Positions 43,190 through 51,698 of a stretch of 64,000 nt of DNA are shown piece by piece. The stretch is from the NCBI RefSeq assembly GCF_004118285.1, contig NZ_SDHY01000007.1:62001-126000 (forward strand), given 5' to 3'. Origin of the DNA: Aquirufa rosea (GTDB lineage: Bacteria; Bacteroidota; Bacteroidia; Cytophagales; Spirosomataceae). How positions within the stretch are numbered: position 1 is the first letter of the stretch; each line of letters begins with the position of its first letter. The notes below the pieces were generated by a model. It ran no database searches and was not told the DNA's origin. It was given only the letters and a program-made list of their open reading frames with translations. The position numbers were made by a program, and so were the translations under genes.

Positions 43190-44662
43190 ATGGAAATCAA
43201 AAACCACCTTAAAACGTATGTGATTATCGCCTTACTTTCGAGCGGAATCACCCTTGGCGCCTACTCATTATTGAACATGGGCTCCACACACACCATAGGT
43301 GATGCACCTTCTGCATTTACAAGTTCTGTTTCCAACATTCAAAATGTACCAGGCAATCCTGGTGAATTCACTTTTGCAGCCGAAAAAACAACACCGGCAG
43401 TTGTACATATTAAAACCAAAATGACCGCTCGACCAAGTCGCCAGTCCTCACCATTTGATGATTTCTTTGGATTTGGTGATCCATTTGGCGGACGTCGTCA
43501 GCAAGCACCACAAACTCAAGAAGCATCTGGTTCTGGTGTGATCATCAGTTCTGATGGCTACATCGTGACAAACAATCACGTGGTACAAGAGGCTCAGGAG
43601 GTAAGTGTAATCTTGAATGACAAGCGTGAATTCAAAGCCAAAGTCATTTCTACTGACCCATCATCTGATTTGGCGGTTATTCAAATCAAGGCTGAAAATC
43701 TACCTTTCTTAACCTTTGGAGATTCAGATGCTTTACGTGTAGGCGAATGGGTCTTAGCCGTGGGTAATCCATTTAATTTAGAATCAACCGTAACAGCGGG
43801 TATTGTTTCAGCCAAGGGGCGTCAAAATATCATCGACCGAGATGGAGATACCAATCCATTGGAATCATTCATACAAACAGATGCCGCGGTAAACCCAGGA
43901 AACTCAGGTGGCGCCTTGGTTAATTTAAAGGGAGAATTGGTGGGTATTAATACTGCTATTTATTCCAGAACGGGTCAATTCGCAGGTTATTCATTCGCAG
44001 TTCCAGTGAGTATTGTGAAAAAAGTGTCCTCTGATTTAATCAAGTATGGTAACGTACAAAGAGGTTTTTTGGGAGTTAGCATCATGGAGGTAAATGCCAA
44101 ATTGGCAGAAGAAAAAGACCTAAAATCGAAAGATGGTGTCTATGTAGGTGGATTCTCTGAGAATTCTGCAGCTAAAGATGCTGGTATCAAAATTAATGAT
44201 GTCATCACAAAAATTGATGGTTCGGATACCAAGTCTACTGCCAAATTAATGGAGATTGTAGGAAGAAAACGTCCAGGTGAAAGTATCTTGGTGACAGTTA
44301 ATCGAGATGGTCAAACCAAAGAATTCAAGGTGACCTTGAAAAATAAAGATGGAAATACGTCCATTGTCAAAGGAGATGTAGGAGAATCAAGCAAATCAGA
44401 ATTCTTAGGAGCAAAATTTGGTAGCCTAAGTAGTTCAGATAAAGAGAAATTCAAAGTGAGCAGTGGAGTGAAAATCATTGAAGTTTTAGCCGATGGCCGC
44501 TTAGAAATGTATGGTTTATCTAAAGGATCCATCATTACCAAAATAAATGACAAAGTAGTCAATGATCCCAAAGAAGCTGTAGAGTTATTAGAAGCAAGAA
44601 AAGGGCGAATTAAACTTGAAGGAATAGATGTAGATGGCTCTCGATTTATTTACGTCTTATAG
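43190..44662 (+). CDS. DegQ/HtrA family periplasmic serine protease
   Basis: A 490-residue protease-chaperone. An N-terminal signal anchor (about 8-28) is followed by a trypsin-like domain with catalytic histidine in NNHVV, aspartate in SSDLAVI and serine in NPGNSGGAL, then two PDZ domains (GFLGVSIMEVNAK onward and the C-terminal KVSSGVKIIEVLADG region). Degrades or refolds misfolded envelope proteins. The ATG at 43190 fits the signal; an in-frame TTG at 43106 would add 28 residues. It ends in its own terminator. Confidence 0.92.
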   Translation: MEIKNHLKTYVIIALLSSGITLGAYSLLNMGSTHTIGDAPSAFTSSVSNIQNVPGNPGEFTFAAEKTTPAVVHIKTKMTARPSRQSSPFDDFFGFGDPFGGRRQQAPQTQEASGSGVIISSDGYIVTNNHVVQEAQEVSVILNDKREFKAKVISTDPSSDLAVIQIKAENLPFLTFGDSDALRVGEWVLAVGNPFNLESTVTAGIVSAKGRQNIIDRDGDTNPLESFIQTDAAVNPGNSGGALVNLKGELVGINTAIYSRTGQFAGYSFAVPVSIVKKVSSDLIKYGNVQRGFLGVSIMEVNAKLAEEKDLKSKDGVYVGGFSENSAAKDAGIKINDVITKIDGSDTKSTAKLMEIVGRKRPGESILVTVNRDGQTKEFKVTLKNKDGNTSIVKGDVGESSKSEFLGAKFGSLSSSDKEKFKVSSGVKIIEVLADGRLEMYGLSKGSIITKINDKVVNDPKEAVELLEARKGRIKLEGIDVDGSRFIYVL

Positions 44663-44696
44663 AAGATTCCAATAAGTAATGTATTGACCATTTTAA

Positions 44697-44723
44697 AATC
44701 CCTCGGAGTTCGAGGGATTTTTG
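44697..44723 (+). terminator. Intrinsic terminator of degQ
   Basis: AAATCCCTCG (44697-44706) pairs with CGAGGGATTT (44711-44720) around GAGTT, followed by T-rich sequence. It lies 34 bp after the stop. Confidence 0.82.
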
Positions 44724-44742
44724 TTTTTGAACGCTTTTTCCA

Positions 44743-44775
44743 AACGCTGTTAAGGTTTAAAACCTTGACAGCGTT
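44743..44775. repeat. Palindromic repeat, copy 1 (16-bp arms, 1-base spacer)
   Basis: AACGCTGTTAAGGTTT (44743-44758), one A, and AAACCTTGACAGCGTT (44760-44775) form a 16-bp hairpin with one G-T pair. The right arm is identical to the left arm of the repeat at 50385-50418, but here the AAACC ends face inwards. It sits between the degQ terminator and the pdhB terminator and has no T run, so it is not a normal terminator. Confidence 0.75.
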
Positions 44776-44845
44776 GAGCGTTCATAACGATTTTGAAAAT
44801 ATAATAATTGTCCAAAATATTGATTTTAAATCTAATTGCTTGACA

Positions 44846-44880
44846 CAAAAAAAGAGCCAAGGTTCTCCTTGGCTCTTTCA
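44846..44880 (-). terminator. Intrinsic terminator of pdhB
   Basis: AAAGAGCCAAGG (44851-44862) pairs with CCTTGGCTCTTT (44867-44878) around TTCT. On the minus strand it is followed by a run of seven T; on the plus strand by TCATA, so it mainly serves pdhB. Confidence 0.88.
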
Positions 44881-44898
44881 TATCATTGGGTGATATAC

Positions 44899-45882
44899 TT
44901 ATTTCTTGTAAGTAACAGTTTTAACAGCTTGAACTGTACGTTCCACACTTGGTAAAATCTCTTCAATCAAGGTTGGAGCATACGGTAGCGGTAAATCACG
45001 TGAATTCACTCGAACTACTGGAGCATCTAAATAATCAAATGCCCAGCGTTGTAAGTGATAGGTTATTTCAGAGGAAATAGCCGCTAATGGATTAGCCTCT
45101 TCCACCACCACACAACGATTGGTTTTCTTAACTGATTCTACCACTGTTAAATAATCAATTGGACGTACACTACGTAAGTCCACCACCTCTGCATCAATAC
45201 CTAATTTAGCCAATTCTTCCACCGCTGGCATCACCACACGTGAAAGCATTTTTCCAAAAGTAACGATGGTCACATCCTTACCTGACTTCACTACATTGGC
45301 TTTACCTATCGGAATTAAATATTCTCCATCTGGCACTAGTCCTTTATCACCATACATCAATTCCGACTCCATGAAAATAACAGGATCATTATCACGAATG
45401 GAAGCTTTTAATAATCCCTTGGCATCTGCTGGATTGGAAGGAACCACCACTTTTAAACCTGGAGTATTGGCATACCAATTTTCAAAATTAGATGAATGTT
45501 GGGAAGACAATTGTCCAGCATTTCCCGTAGGTCCACGGAACACGATAGGACAAGAATATTGACCACCCGACATGGACATCATTTTAGAAGCCGAATTGAT
45601 GACTTGATCAATGGCAACCAATGAAAAGTTGAAGGTCATAAACTCCACGATAGGACGTAATCCATTAGCAGCAGCTCCTACTCCAATACCCCCAAATCCT
45701 AACTCAGCAATAGGCGTATCAATCACTCTATCTGGCCCAAACTCATCCAACATCCCTTGGGAAACCTTGTAGGCACCATTGTACTCAGCTACCTCCTCAC
45801 CCATTAAAAAAACGGATGCATCACGTCGCATCTCTTCTTGCATTGCCTCACGCAGGGCTTCTCTGAATTGAATCTCTCTCAT
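44899..45882 (-). CDS. pdhB: Pyruvate dehydrogenase E1 component, beta subunit
   Basis: A 327-residue protein of the transketolase-like beta family: REALREAMQEEMRRDASVFLMGEEV, YNGAYKVSQGMLDEFGP, VIDTPIAELGFGGIGVGAA and the C-terminal PLPYAPTLIEEILPS are diagnostic of the E1 beta subunit that forms an alpha2beta2 tetramer in the pyruvate dehydrogenase complex. The alpha subunit and E2/E3 are not in the window, so pdhA must lie elsewhere. The close relatives acting on branched-chain 2-oxo acids are a lesser possibility. Single gene with a good promoter and terminator. Confidence 0.92.
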   Translation of the reverse strand: MREIQFREALREAMQEEMRRDASVFLMGEEVAEYNGAYKVSQGMLDEFGPDRVIDTPIAELGFGGIGVGAAANGLRPIVEFMTFNFSLVAIDQVINSASKMMSMSGGQYSCPIVFRGPTGNAGQLSSQHSSNFENWYANTPGLKVVVPSNPADAKGLLKASIRDNDPVIFMESELMYGDKGLVPDGEYLIPIGKANVVKSGKDVTIVTFGKMLSRVVMPAVEELAKLGIDAEVVDLRSVRPIDYLTVVESVKKTNRCVVVEEANPLAAISSEITYHLQRWAFDYLDAPVVRVNSRDLPLPYAPTLIEEILPSVERTVQAVKTVTYKK

Positions 45883-45916
45883 ATGATTTTAAGGTGTATG
45901 AAAAAACATAACCGCG

Positions 45917-45947
45917 CAAAATTAGGCAAGAAAAAGCATACCGCAAA
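45917..45947 (-). promoter_or_regulatory. Promoter of pdhB
   Basis: On the minus strand TTTG (45944-45947), exactly 19 bp, then TAATTTTG (45917-45924): a full match to TTTG-N19-TAnnTTTG. It lies 35 bp upstream of the pdhB start. Confidence 0.75.
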
Positions 45948-46024
45948 ACCAAAATTAGGTTCTCAAATTGCCCGATTTGATAAATTCATGGTATTTTTAA
46001 ACTTTCATTCGAATTTATTAAGCC

Positions 46025-47053
46025 ATGTCTGTTCAAATTGCTCCGATTTCCACTTCCTTACCTACATTTCTTAGCTCTAAAAACTACTCGAAAGTGCTGG
46101 TTTTGGTAGATGAACAGACCAACAAATATTGCCTACCTAAGATACAAAGCCTATTACCTAGCCAATTTGTGAAGGTGCTCATCAAATCAGGAGAGTCACA
46201 AAAAAACCTGGATACTTGCATTAAAATCTGGGATGTCATGACTCGCCATAACCTAGACCGACATGCGCTGATGATTAATTTAGGAGGAGGGGTCATCGGT
46301 GATATGGGTGGATTTTGTGCTTCTACCTATAAAAGGGGAATAGATTTTATTCAAGTTCCCACTACCCTCTTGGCTCAGGTGGATGCTAGCGTTGGAGGAA
46401 AATTGGGCATAGATTTCCAAGGCTTGAAAAACCATTTAGGTGTATTTCAATTACCCAAAGCCGTTTTAATTGATCCAGCTTTCATAGATACACTTTCAGA
46501 AAAGGAAAAGAGATCAGGCTTTGCCGAAGTCATCAAGCACTGCATGATTCGAGATGTGGAAAAATGGAATGAAGTCCGTCTAATTGACTGGCAAGACAAT
46601 AATTTTTCTTCATTAGTGGCACATTCTGTAGCAATTAAACAGGCGGTAGTAGAAGAGGATCCTAAAGAAGCAGGAATCAGAAAAATATTAAATTGGGGAC
46701 ATACCTTAGGTCATGCCGTAGAAACTTTTTTGTTAAATCAAGGTAAAAGGAAAATTTTACATGGTGAGGCCGTAGCCGTGGGAATGATTACCGAGGCCTT
46801 CATTGCACATCAAAGGGACTTAATCAGCCTAGAAGAATTGGAGGAAATTGAGGTTTATTTATTTGCCACTTACGGTAAGGTTCATATAGATGAAAGCGAG
46901 ATTGGGGAAATCATCGCATTAACCTTGCAGGATAAAAAGAATTTAGGAGGAGAGGTTCGGTTTTCTCTATTGACAGGAATTGGAGATTGCGGATACGATA
47001 TTCCAGTGAGTAAAGCGGAAATGAAAAAAGCTCTTCAATATTACATTGGGTAA
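46025..47053 (+). CDS. aroB: 3-dehydroquinate synthase
   Basis: A 342-residue NAD-dependent enzyme, second step of the shikimate pathway. NAD-binding GGGVIGDMGGFCASTYKRGI, VPTTLLAQVDASVGGKLGID, FAEVIKHCMI and the metal-ligand motif NWGHTLGHAVE with HGEAVAVGM are present. The length is normal. It ends at 47053, touching the stop codon of gatC at 47054 without any spacer. Confidence 0.95.
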   Translation: MSVQIAPISTSLPTFLSSKNYSKVLVLVDEQTNKYCLPKIQSLLPSQFVKVLIKSGESQKNLDTCIKIWDVMTRHNLDRHALMINLGGGVIGDMGGFCASTYKRGIDFIQVPTTLLAQVDASVGGKLGIDFQGLKNHLGVFQLPKAVLIDPAFIDTLSEKEKRSGFAEVIKHCMIRDVEKWNEVRLIDWQDNNFSSLVAHSVAIKQAVVEEDPKEAGIRKILNWGHTLGHAVETFLLNQGKRKILHGEAVAVGMITEAFIAHQRDLISLEELEEIEVYLFATYGKVHIDESEIGEIIALTLQDKKNLGGEVRFSLLTGIGDCGYDIPVSKAEMKKALQYYIG

Positions 47054-47341
47054 TTACTCAATAACTTGGGGAACTTTAAAATAACTATCATTGGTCTCTG
47101 GTCCCAAGGCCAAGGCCCTTTCACGCTCCAACATACCTTTGGCCTGATCTTCCCTAAAATGATTCAAGGCAGGAGTCATGTGAACCAAAGGTTCAACAGC
47201 AGAGGTATCCACAGCATTTAAAGCTTCCATCCAATCCAATACCTTGTTGATGGAATCTTGCATTTCCTGAATTTTTTCTTCCTTTAACTCCAAACGAGCC
47301 AAATGAGCGATTTTGATCACATCCTCCTTATTTACTTTCAT
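47054..47341 (-). CDS. gatC: Aspartyl/glutamyl-tRNA amidotransferase subunit C
   Basis: A 95-residue protein of the GatCAB complex that amidates Glu-tRNA(Gln) and/or Asp-tRNA(Asn). The motif IKIAHLARLELKEEK and the C-terminal ALALGPETNDSYFKVPQVIE are typical of GatC. It is placed downstream of gltX, whose product can feed Glu-tRNA(Gln) to GatCAB. Its start overlaps the small-protein gene by 14 bp; gatA and gatB are not in the window. Confidence 0.93.
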   Translation of the reverse strand: MKVNKEDVIKIAHLARLELKEEKIQEMQDSINKVLDWMEALNAVDTSAVEPLVHMTPALNHFREDQAKGMLERERALALGPETNDSYFKVPQVIE

Positions 47342-47519
47342 CGTTCTTGGGATTTAATTTCTTATCATCGGGCATCTCTTTATCCAAAAATGCATTGATA
47401 GTATCTCTATTCAAAGTAGAGGTAATTTGTCCAAATGAATCTATGTTCATTTCGAATCCAGCTAAATCTGGATGAACTTTAGGCGACTTTTCTTTCGTCT
47501 TTTTAGCTTTCTCTTTCAT
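47328..47519 (-). CDS. Small conserved-looking protein between gltX and gatC
   Basis: A 63-residue cytoplasmic protein with a lysine-rich start (MKEKAKKTKEKSPKVHPDL), then GFEMNIDSFGQITSTLN and an acid/lysine tail. It overlaps the gltX stop by one base on its left neighbour and gatC by 14 bp, so its translation must be coupled to both. The HPDLAGFEMNIDSFGQ segment resembles short Bacteroidota proteins that I recall in similar positions, but I cannot name a function. It looks real rather than chance because the frame fills the gap exactly. Confidence 0.7.
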   Translation of the reverse strand: MKEKAKKTKEKSPKVHPDLAGFEMNIDSFGQITSTLNRDTINAFLDKEMPDDKKLNPKNDESK

Positions 47520-49024
47520 TAAGATAAGGTTGGGAATTTGTCTAATGCCTGTCTCAATCTTGCTAACACCTGATCTTTACCCCATAGTTCCAAGGAAATC
47601 ATCAAATCGGGGCCAGCTCCCTTACCACTCAATGCGACACGGAAAAGCTGCATCACTTTACCCATTTTGATTCCTGCTGTTTCCAAGCGTTGCTGAATGG
47701 TTTGTTTGATATCATCTGCATGCCATGAGGTGCAAGAAGGTAAAATTTCCAATAAAAGCTCCAATGCTCTCTTGGTTTCCGAGTTCCATTTAGAAGCTAA
47801 TACATCTGCATCATAGCTATCTGGTATAGCTAAGAAATCTTCTACCATACTAAGTAAATCTTGAGGAAATGTAATACGGTCTAAAAACAAATGGACATAG
47901 GCTTCCCCTTTTTCTGCTTCCAAACTAGGCAAATACGTCGCCGCTAATTCTTTGGCGCCATGCTGTTTAAGATATTGCTGATTAAACCATTGAGCTTTCT
48001 TTACATCAAACTTTGCTCCAGCCTTGTTGATTCTTTCCAGTGAAAAAGCCTCTATCAAATCTTTCAAAGAAAAGAGTTCTTGCTCTGTCCCTGGATTCCA
48101 ACCCAGAAATGCCAAAAAATTTACGGTGGCCTCTGGCAAATACCCCTCTTGCTTAAATCCTTTGGAGATGGCACCTGTTTGGGGATCTTTCCATTCCAAA
48201 GGGAAAACGGGAAATCCTCCTAAATCAGCATCTCTTTTGGATAATTTACCATTTCCTTCTGGTTTCAACAAAAGTGGTAAATGAGCAAATTGCGGTGGAG
48301 TCCATCCGAAAGCTTGGTACAACAAAATATGCAAAGGGGCAGAAGGCAACCATTCCTCCCCACGAATCACATGGCTAATTTGCATGATATGATCGTCTAC
48401 CACATTAGCTAAATGGTAAGTAGGCATACCATCTGACTTCATCAATACTTTATCATCAATACTCGAAGTATGTACATGCACCCAATCACGAATCACATCT
48501 TGAAATCGAATTTCACCTTTGGCAGGAACTTTCAAGCGAATCACATATGGAGTATTATTGGCTAATAATTGCTCCACCTCCTTCTTAGGTAAGGCAAGAG
48601 AATTTCTCAATTTAACGCGAGTAACGGCATTGTATTGAAAAGCAGAACCTTTACTTTCAAATAATGCTCGCATAGCATCTAATTCTTCTGAAGTATCAAA
48701 TGCATAATAAGCTTTACCCGATTCAATCAATTTCTGGGCATATGATTTATAAATTTCTTTTCTTTCGCTTTGACGATAGGGTTCATGTGGCCCTCCTATC
48801 CCAATTCCTTCATCTGGTGATATGCCCAACCAAGCTAAACTTTCCAATATATAGTCTTCAGCACCTGGCACAAATCGTGCTTGGTCGGTGTCTTCAATTC
48901 GTAAAATAAAAGTACCTCCTAATTTACGAGCCAACAGAAAATTATATAAGGCTGTTCGCACGCCTCCTATGTGCAAGGGACCGGTGGGACTAGGGGCAAA
49001 ACGAACACGTACTGAATTAGGCAT
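47519..49024 (-). CDS. gltX: Glutamyl-tRNA synthetase
   Basis: A 501-residue class I synthetase. The HIGH-type motif FAPSPTGPLHIGG (about 9-21), RIEDTDQARF and the KMSKS-type KLSKRDAD (about 258) are in place. In an organism with GatCAB it may be non-discriminating and also load tRNA(Gln) with glutamate. It is the first of three overlapping genes gltX - small protein - gatC. Confidence 0.95.
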   Translation of the reverse strand: MPNSVRVRFAPSPTGPLHIGGVRTALYNFLLARKLGGTFILRIEDTDQARFVPGAEDYILESLAWLGISPDEGIGIGGPHEPYRQSERKEIYKSYAQKLIESGKAYYAFDTSEELDAMRALFESKGSAFQYNAVTRVKLRNSLALPKKEVEQLLANNTPYVIRLKVPAKGEIRFQDVIRDWVHVHTSSIDDKVLMKSDGMPTYHLANVVDDHIMQISHVIRGEEWLPSAPLHILLYQAFGWTPPQFAHLPLLLKPEGNGKLSKRDADLGGFPVFPLEWKDPQTGAISKGFKQEGYLPEATVNFLAFLGWNPGTEQELFSLKDLIEAFSLERINKAGAKFDVKKAQWFNQQYLKQHGAKELAATYLPSLEAEKGEAYVHLFLDRITFPQDLLSMVEDFLAIPDSYDADVLASKWNSETKRALELLLEILPSCTSWHADDIKQTIQQRLETAGIKMGKVMQLFRVALSGKGAGPDLMISLELWGKDQVLARLRQALDKFPTLS

Positions 49025-49030
49025 ATGATA

Positions 49031-49402
49031 TTATTTATGAGCGATACAAGAAATTTCGACACGTACATCTTTGGGTAATCGAGCTACCTCTACCGTTTCT
49101 CTGGCTGGCGGATTTACAGAAAAATATTGAGCGTAAACTTGATTAATTTCGGCAAAATGATTCATGTCTTTGACAAAAATGGAACATTTTACCACATCAG
49201 CATAGTCATAACCAGCTTCTTGTAATATGTAGCCAATATTTTTCAATACTTGATGGGTCTCTGCTTCAATATCTCCTCCGGCCTCTAAAACAGAAATAGC
49301 AATCTGACCAGACACATATAATGCACCGTTAATGGCAACCGCCTGAGAATAGGGGCCAATCGCTGCAGGAGCTGATTCTGATAAAATTATTTTTTTTGTC
49401 AT
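49031..49402 (-). CDS. ridA: RidA family enamine/imine deaminase
   Basis: A 123-residue trimeric-fold protein that hydrolyses reactive 2-aminoacrylate and related imines. The motif GPYSQAV and the C-terminal PARETVEVARLPKDVRVEIS (with the catalytic arginine) are clear. The ATG at 49402 gives the expected MTKKIILSES start. It lies 6 bp upstream of gltX on the same strand and may be in its operon. Confidence 0.92.
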   Translation of the reverse strand: MTKKIILSESAPAAIGPYSQAVAINGALYVSGQIAISVLEAGGDIEAETHQVLKNIGYILQEAGYDYADVVKCSIFVKDMNHFAEINQVYAQYFSVNPPARETVEVARLPKDVRVEISCIAHK

Positions 49403-49476
49403 ACCTTTGAAAAAAGAAACGCAAGTTACCAAAAAAAAGGATTATCTGAATCTCCAACTTGCTTTCTACTTAAATT

Positions 49477-50373
49477 ATGCTGCCTAGAGTTCAAACATTC
49501 ATTCACAAAAACAAAGGAATTGGCTTCATGCTTTTATCCTCTTTATGCTTTGCGCTGATGTCTGCTGTGGCACAAATAATGAGTCGAAGATTCCCCTCTG
49601 TTGAATTGGTATTATTTCGTAATGCGGTAGGACTTCCCTTTTTAATGTTGAGTCTTTGGCAAAAGCCTGCCGTTCAAAAAGGAGGTAAATTGGGCTTCCT
49701 GATTTTTCGTGGTCTTTTAGGAGCATTTACATTGTATTGCTTGTTTTTCGCCTTGGAACATCTGGGTTTATCCCTGACTAATACCTATGGTCAAGCCTTT
49801 CCATTATTCATCGCCATTTTCACCTTCCTTTGGATTCCCAATGAAAGTTTAAATAGCAAGCAAGTGTTGTTTCTACTGATAGGTTTCATGGGTATTTTGC
49901 TCATATTCCAGCCATCTGCTGACAAAAATTGGGCCAATCATAGTGTTGGGCTATTGTATGCTATAGGTACGGCTTTAGGCTACATGGCCATCAAAGAAGC
50001 TCAAAAATATTATGATTCCCGTTGGGTAATTTTTTCATTTATGGCAGCCGGATTTAGCGCCTCTTGCATCTCTTTGTTAATAGGTACTTGGGGAAATTAC
50101 CCCAATAGTTTTTGGTCAGGTCAATGGGTGCAACCCGAAGGTAAGGAATACATTGAAATACTCATCTTGGGGCTGTTGGCCTTAGGCGTTCAAAGTTTTA
50201 CTACCCAAGCCCTCCGTTTTGAAAAAACCAGTGTGGTAGGAGCCGTGGGTAATAGCGCTGTGTTATTCTCTATCATGATTGAGATCATCCTTGGACATGG
50301 ACTGCCCAATTTCGTGGTATTAATAGGAATGGCCCTAGTACTGATAGGAAGTTATCAAATATCCAAAAAATAA
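49477..50373 (+). CDS. EamA/DMT-family transporter
   Basis: A 298-residue inner-membrane protein with ten hydrophobic helices in two EamA repeats. The start of repeat 1 (GFMLLSSLCFALMSAVAQIMSRRFPSVELVLFRN) and of repeat 2 (VGLLYAIGTALGYMAIKEAQKY) are typical. Likely an exporter of a metabolite or amino acid derivative; the substrate is unknown. Divergent from ridA. The palindromic repeat copy 2 begins 12 bp after its stop. Confidence 0.88.
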   Translation: MLPRVQTFIHKNKGIGFMLLSSLCFALMSAVAQIMSRRFPSVELVLFRNAVGLPFLMLSLWQKPAVQKGGKLGFLIFRGLLGAFTLYCLFFALEHLGLSLTNTYGQAFPLFIAIFTFLWIPNESLNSKQVLFLLIGFMGILLIFQPSADKNWANHSVGLLYAIGTALGYMAIKEAQKYYDSRWVIFSFMAAGFSASCISLLIGTWGNYPNSFWSGQWVQPEGKEYIEILILGLLALGVQSFTTQALRFEKTSVVGAVGNSAVLFSIMIEIILGHGLPNFVVLIGMALVLIGSYQISKK

Positions 50374-50384
50374 GCCCCTCTCCT

Positions 50385-50418
50385 AAACCTTGACAGCGTT
50401 TTTAACGCTGTCAAGGTT
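50385..50418. repeat. Palindromic repeat, copy 2 (arms in the reverse order)
   Basis: AAACCTTGACAGCGTT (50385-50400), TTT, and AACGCTGTCAAGGTT (50404-50418) form a 15-bp hairpin. The unit is the same as in the repeat at 44743-44775, but here the GCGTT ends face inwards. It follows a DMT-transporter gene and lacks a proper T run. Confidence 0.75.
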
Positions 50419-50421
50419 AAC

Positions 50422-50464
50422 GAAAAGAGGCTAGCTAATGATATCATTAGCTAGCCTCTTAAGC
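50422..50464 (-). terminator. 36-base perfect palindrome, probable terminator of aroF/pheA
   Basis: AAGAGGCTAGCTAATGAT (50425-50442) is followed immediately by its exact complement to 50460. On the minus strand a short T run (TTTT) follows the CTC end. It lies 24 bp beyond the stop of the DAHP synthase gene. Confidence 0.7.
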
Positions 50465-50487
50465 TATTTAATCAAGATATTGATTGA

Positions 50488-51582
50488 TTAAGCTGTCGCT
50501 GAATTCATGACTTCCGTTTGCTTACGGATAGATTCTAAGTGAATCAACTTGAATAATTCTTCTACAAACTCAGGGTACAATCCTAAACCTTTGGCTTGAT
50601 TAGCACGGTCACCGTGTAATTGCTTCCAACGATCTAATTGCAATACGGCAACATTGTTATCACGCTTGTATTCCCCTAACTTCTCTACAACAGACATACG
50701 AGCCGTCAAAACTTCTAATAATTCACGGTCAATATTGTCAATCTTTTCACGCAAAGCAGCCAACTCATCAGAGAAATCTGCACCATAGCTAGCTTTTCTT
50801 ACTTCTAATTCACGCAACATCTCTCCCAACTTCTCTGGAGTAACTTGCTGAGAAGCATCAGACCAAGCAGCATCTGGATCACGGTGAGTTTCAATGATCA
50901 TACCATCGTAGTTCAAGTCTAAGATGCGTTGTGATAATTCCATCAACAAAGCACGCTTACCTGCCATGTGTGATGGATCTCCAATGATTGGCATTTGAGG
51001 AAATAAACGCTTCAATTCAACGGCCATAGCCCACATGGGAGAATTGCGATATTTAGTTTCTTGAGCATTAGAGAAACCTCGGTGGATAGCACCTAATTTC
51101 TTAATACCTGAACCCTGTAAACGCTCAAATGCTCCTACCCAAAGTGCAAGATCTGGGTTCACCGGGTTTTTCACTAATACTGGTACATCTACACCCTTCA
51201 AGGCGTCTGCTAAATCTTGTACATTAAAAGGATTTACGGTGGTACGAGCACCAATCCACAATACATCTACACCATATTTCAGCGCTAATTCAATATGCTC
51301 TGGTGTGGCAACTTCAATAGCTAATGGTAATCCCGTCTCTTTCTTTGCCTCAACCAACCATTTCAACGCTGGTTCTCCCATGCCTTCAAAGCTTCCTGGA
51401 CGTGTACGAGGTTTCCAAACACCAGCACGCATGATATGCGCATAACCTTCCGCCTTGATGCGACGGGCTGTTTCTAATACTTGTTCCTCCGTTTCAGCAG
51501 AACATGGTCCCGCAATAATAAGCGGTTTGCCATCTGTCTGAATCCATTCCTGCATCGGCACTACTTCTAAATTGGCATTCAT
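50488..51582 (-). CDS. Bifunctional 3-deoxy-7-phosphoheptulonate synthase / chorismate mutase type II
   Basis: A 364-residue fusion. Residues about 1-265 are a KDO8P-synthase-like (type I beta) DAHP synthase with AGPCSAETEEQV, RAGVWKPRTRPGSFEG, GARTTVNPFNVQ and GDPSHMAGKR. The C-terminal part (about 275-355) is an AroQ-type chorismate mutase (LREKIDNIDRELLEVLTARM, KQLHGDRANQAKGLG). Such fusions let the mutase sense prephenate or chorismate and control entry to aromatic amino acid synthesis. With aroB 3.4 kb away it marks two unlinked shikimate genes. Monocistronic, no leader peptide seen. Confidence 0.93.
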   Translation of the reverse strand: MNANLEVVPMQEWIQTDGKPLIIAGPCSAETEEQVLETARRIKAEGYAHIMRAGVWKPRTRPGSFEGMGEPALKWLVEAKKETGLPLAIEVATPEHIELALKYGVDVLWIGARTTVNPFNVQDLADALKGVDVPVLVKNPVNPDLALWVGAFERLQGSGIKKLGAIHRGFSNAQETKYRNSPMWAMAVELKRLFPQMPIIGDPSHMAGKRALLMELSQRILDLNYDGMIIETHRDPDAAWSDASQQVTPEKLGEMLRELEVRKASYGADFSDELAALREKIDNIDRELLEVLTARMSVVEKLGEYKRDNNVAVLQLDRWKQLHGDRANQAKGLGLYPEFVEELFKLIHLESIRKQTEVMNSATA

Positions 51583-51673
51583 AAATTAAATTGATTAAAG
51601 AGCCAAAGCTCAAAACTGTTTTAGTATTATATTAATATTATTGTGTTACAGATTCCGTTAAATTTTATTCCCT

Positions 51674-51681
51674 TATATTTG
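51674..51681 (+). promoter_or_regulatory. -7 promoter box of the proline dehydrogenase operon
   Basis: TATATTTG followed by CAGG, 17 bp upstream of the ATG at 51699. No TTTG lies at the standard spacing, so the leader would be very short. Confidence 0.4.
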
Positions 51682-51698
51682 CAGGCAATTTAAAAAAA

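Noticed and set aside
45898-46074. A basic small peptide (MKKHNRAKLGKKKH...) on the plus strand between pdhB and aroB
   Set aside because: Its codons are the complement of the pdhB promoter boxes and its 3' part runs into aroB in another frame, so the lysine-rich look is a by-product of A-rich promoter DNA.
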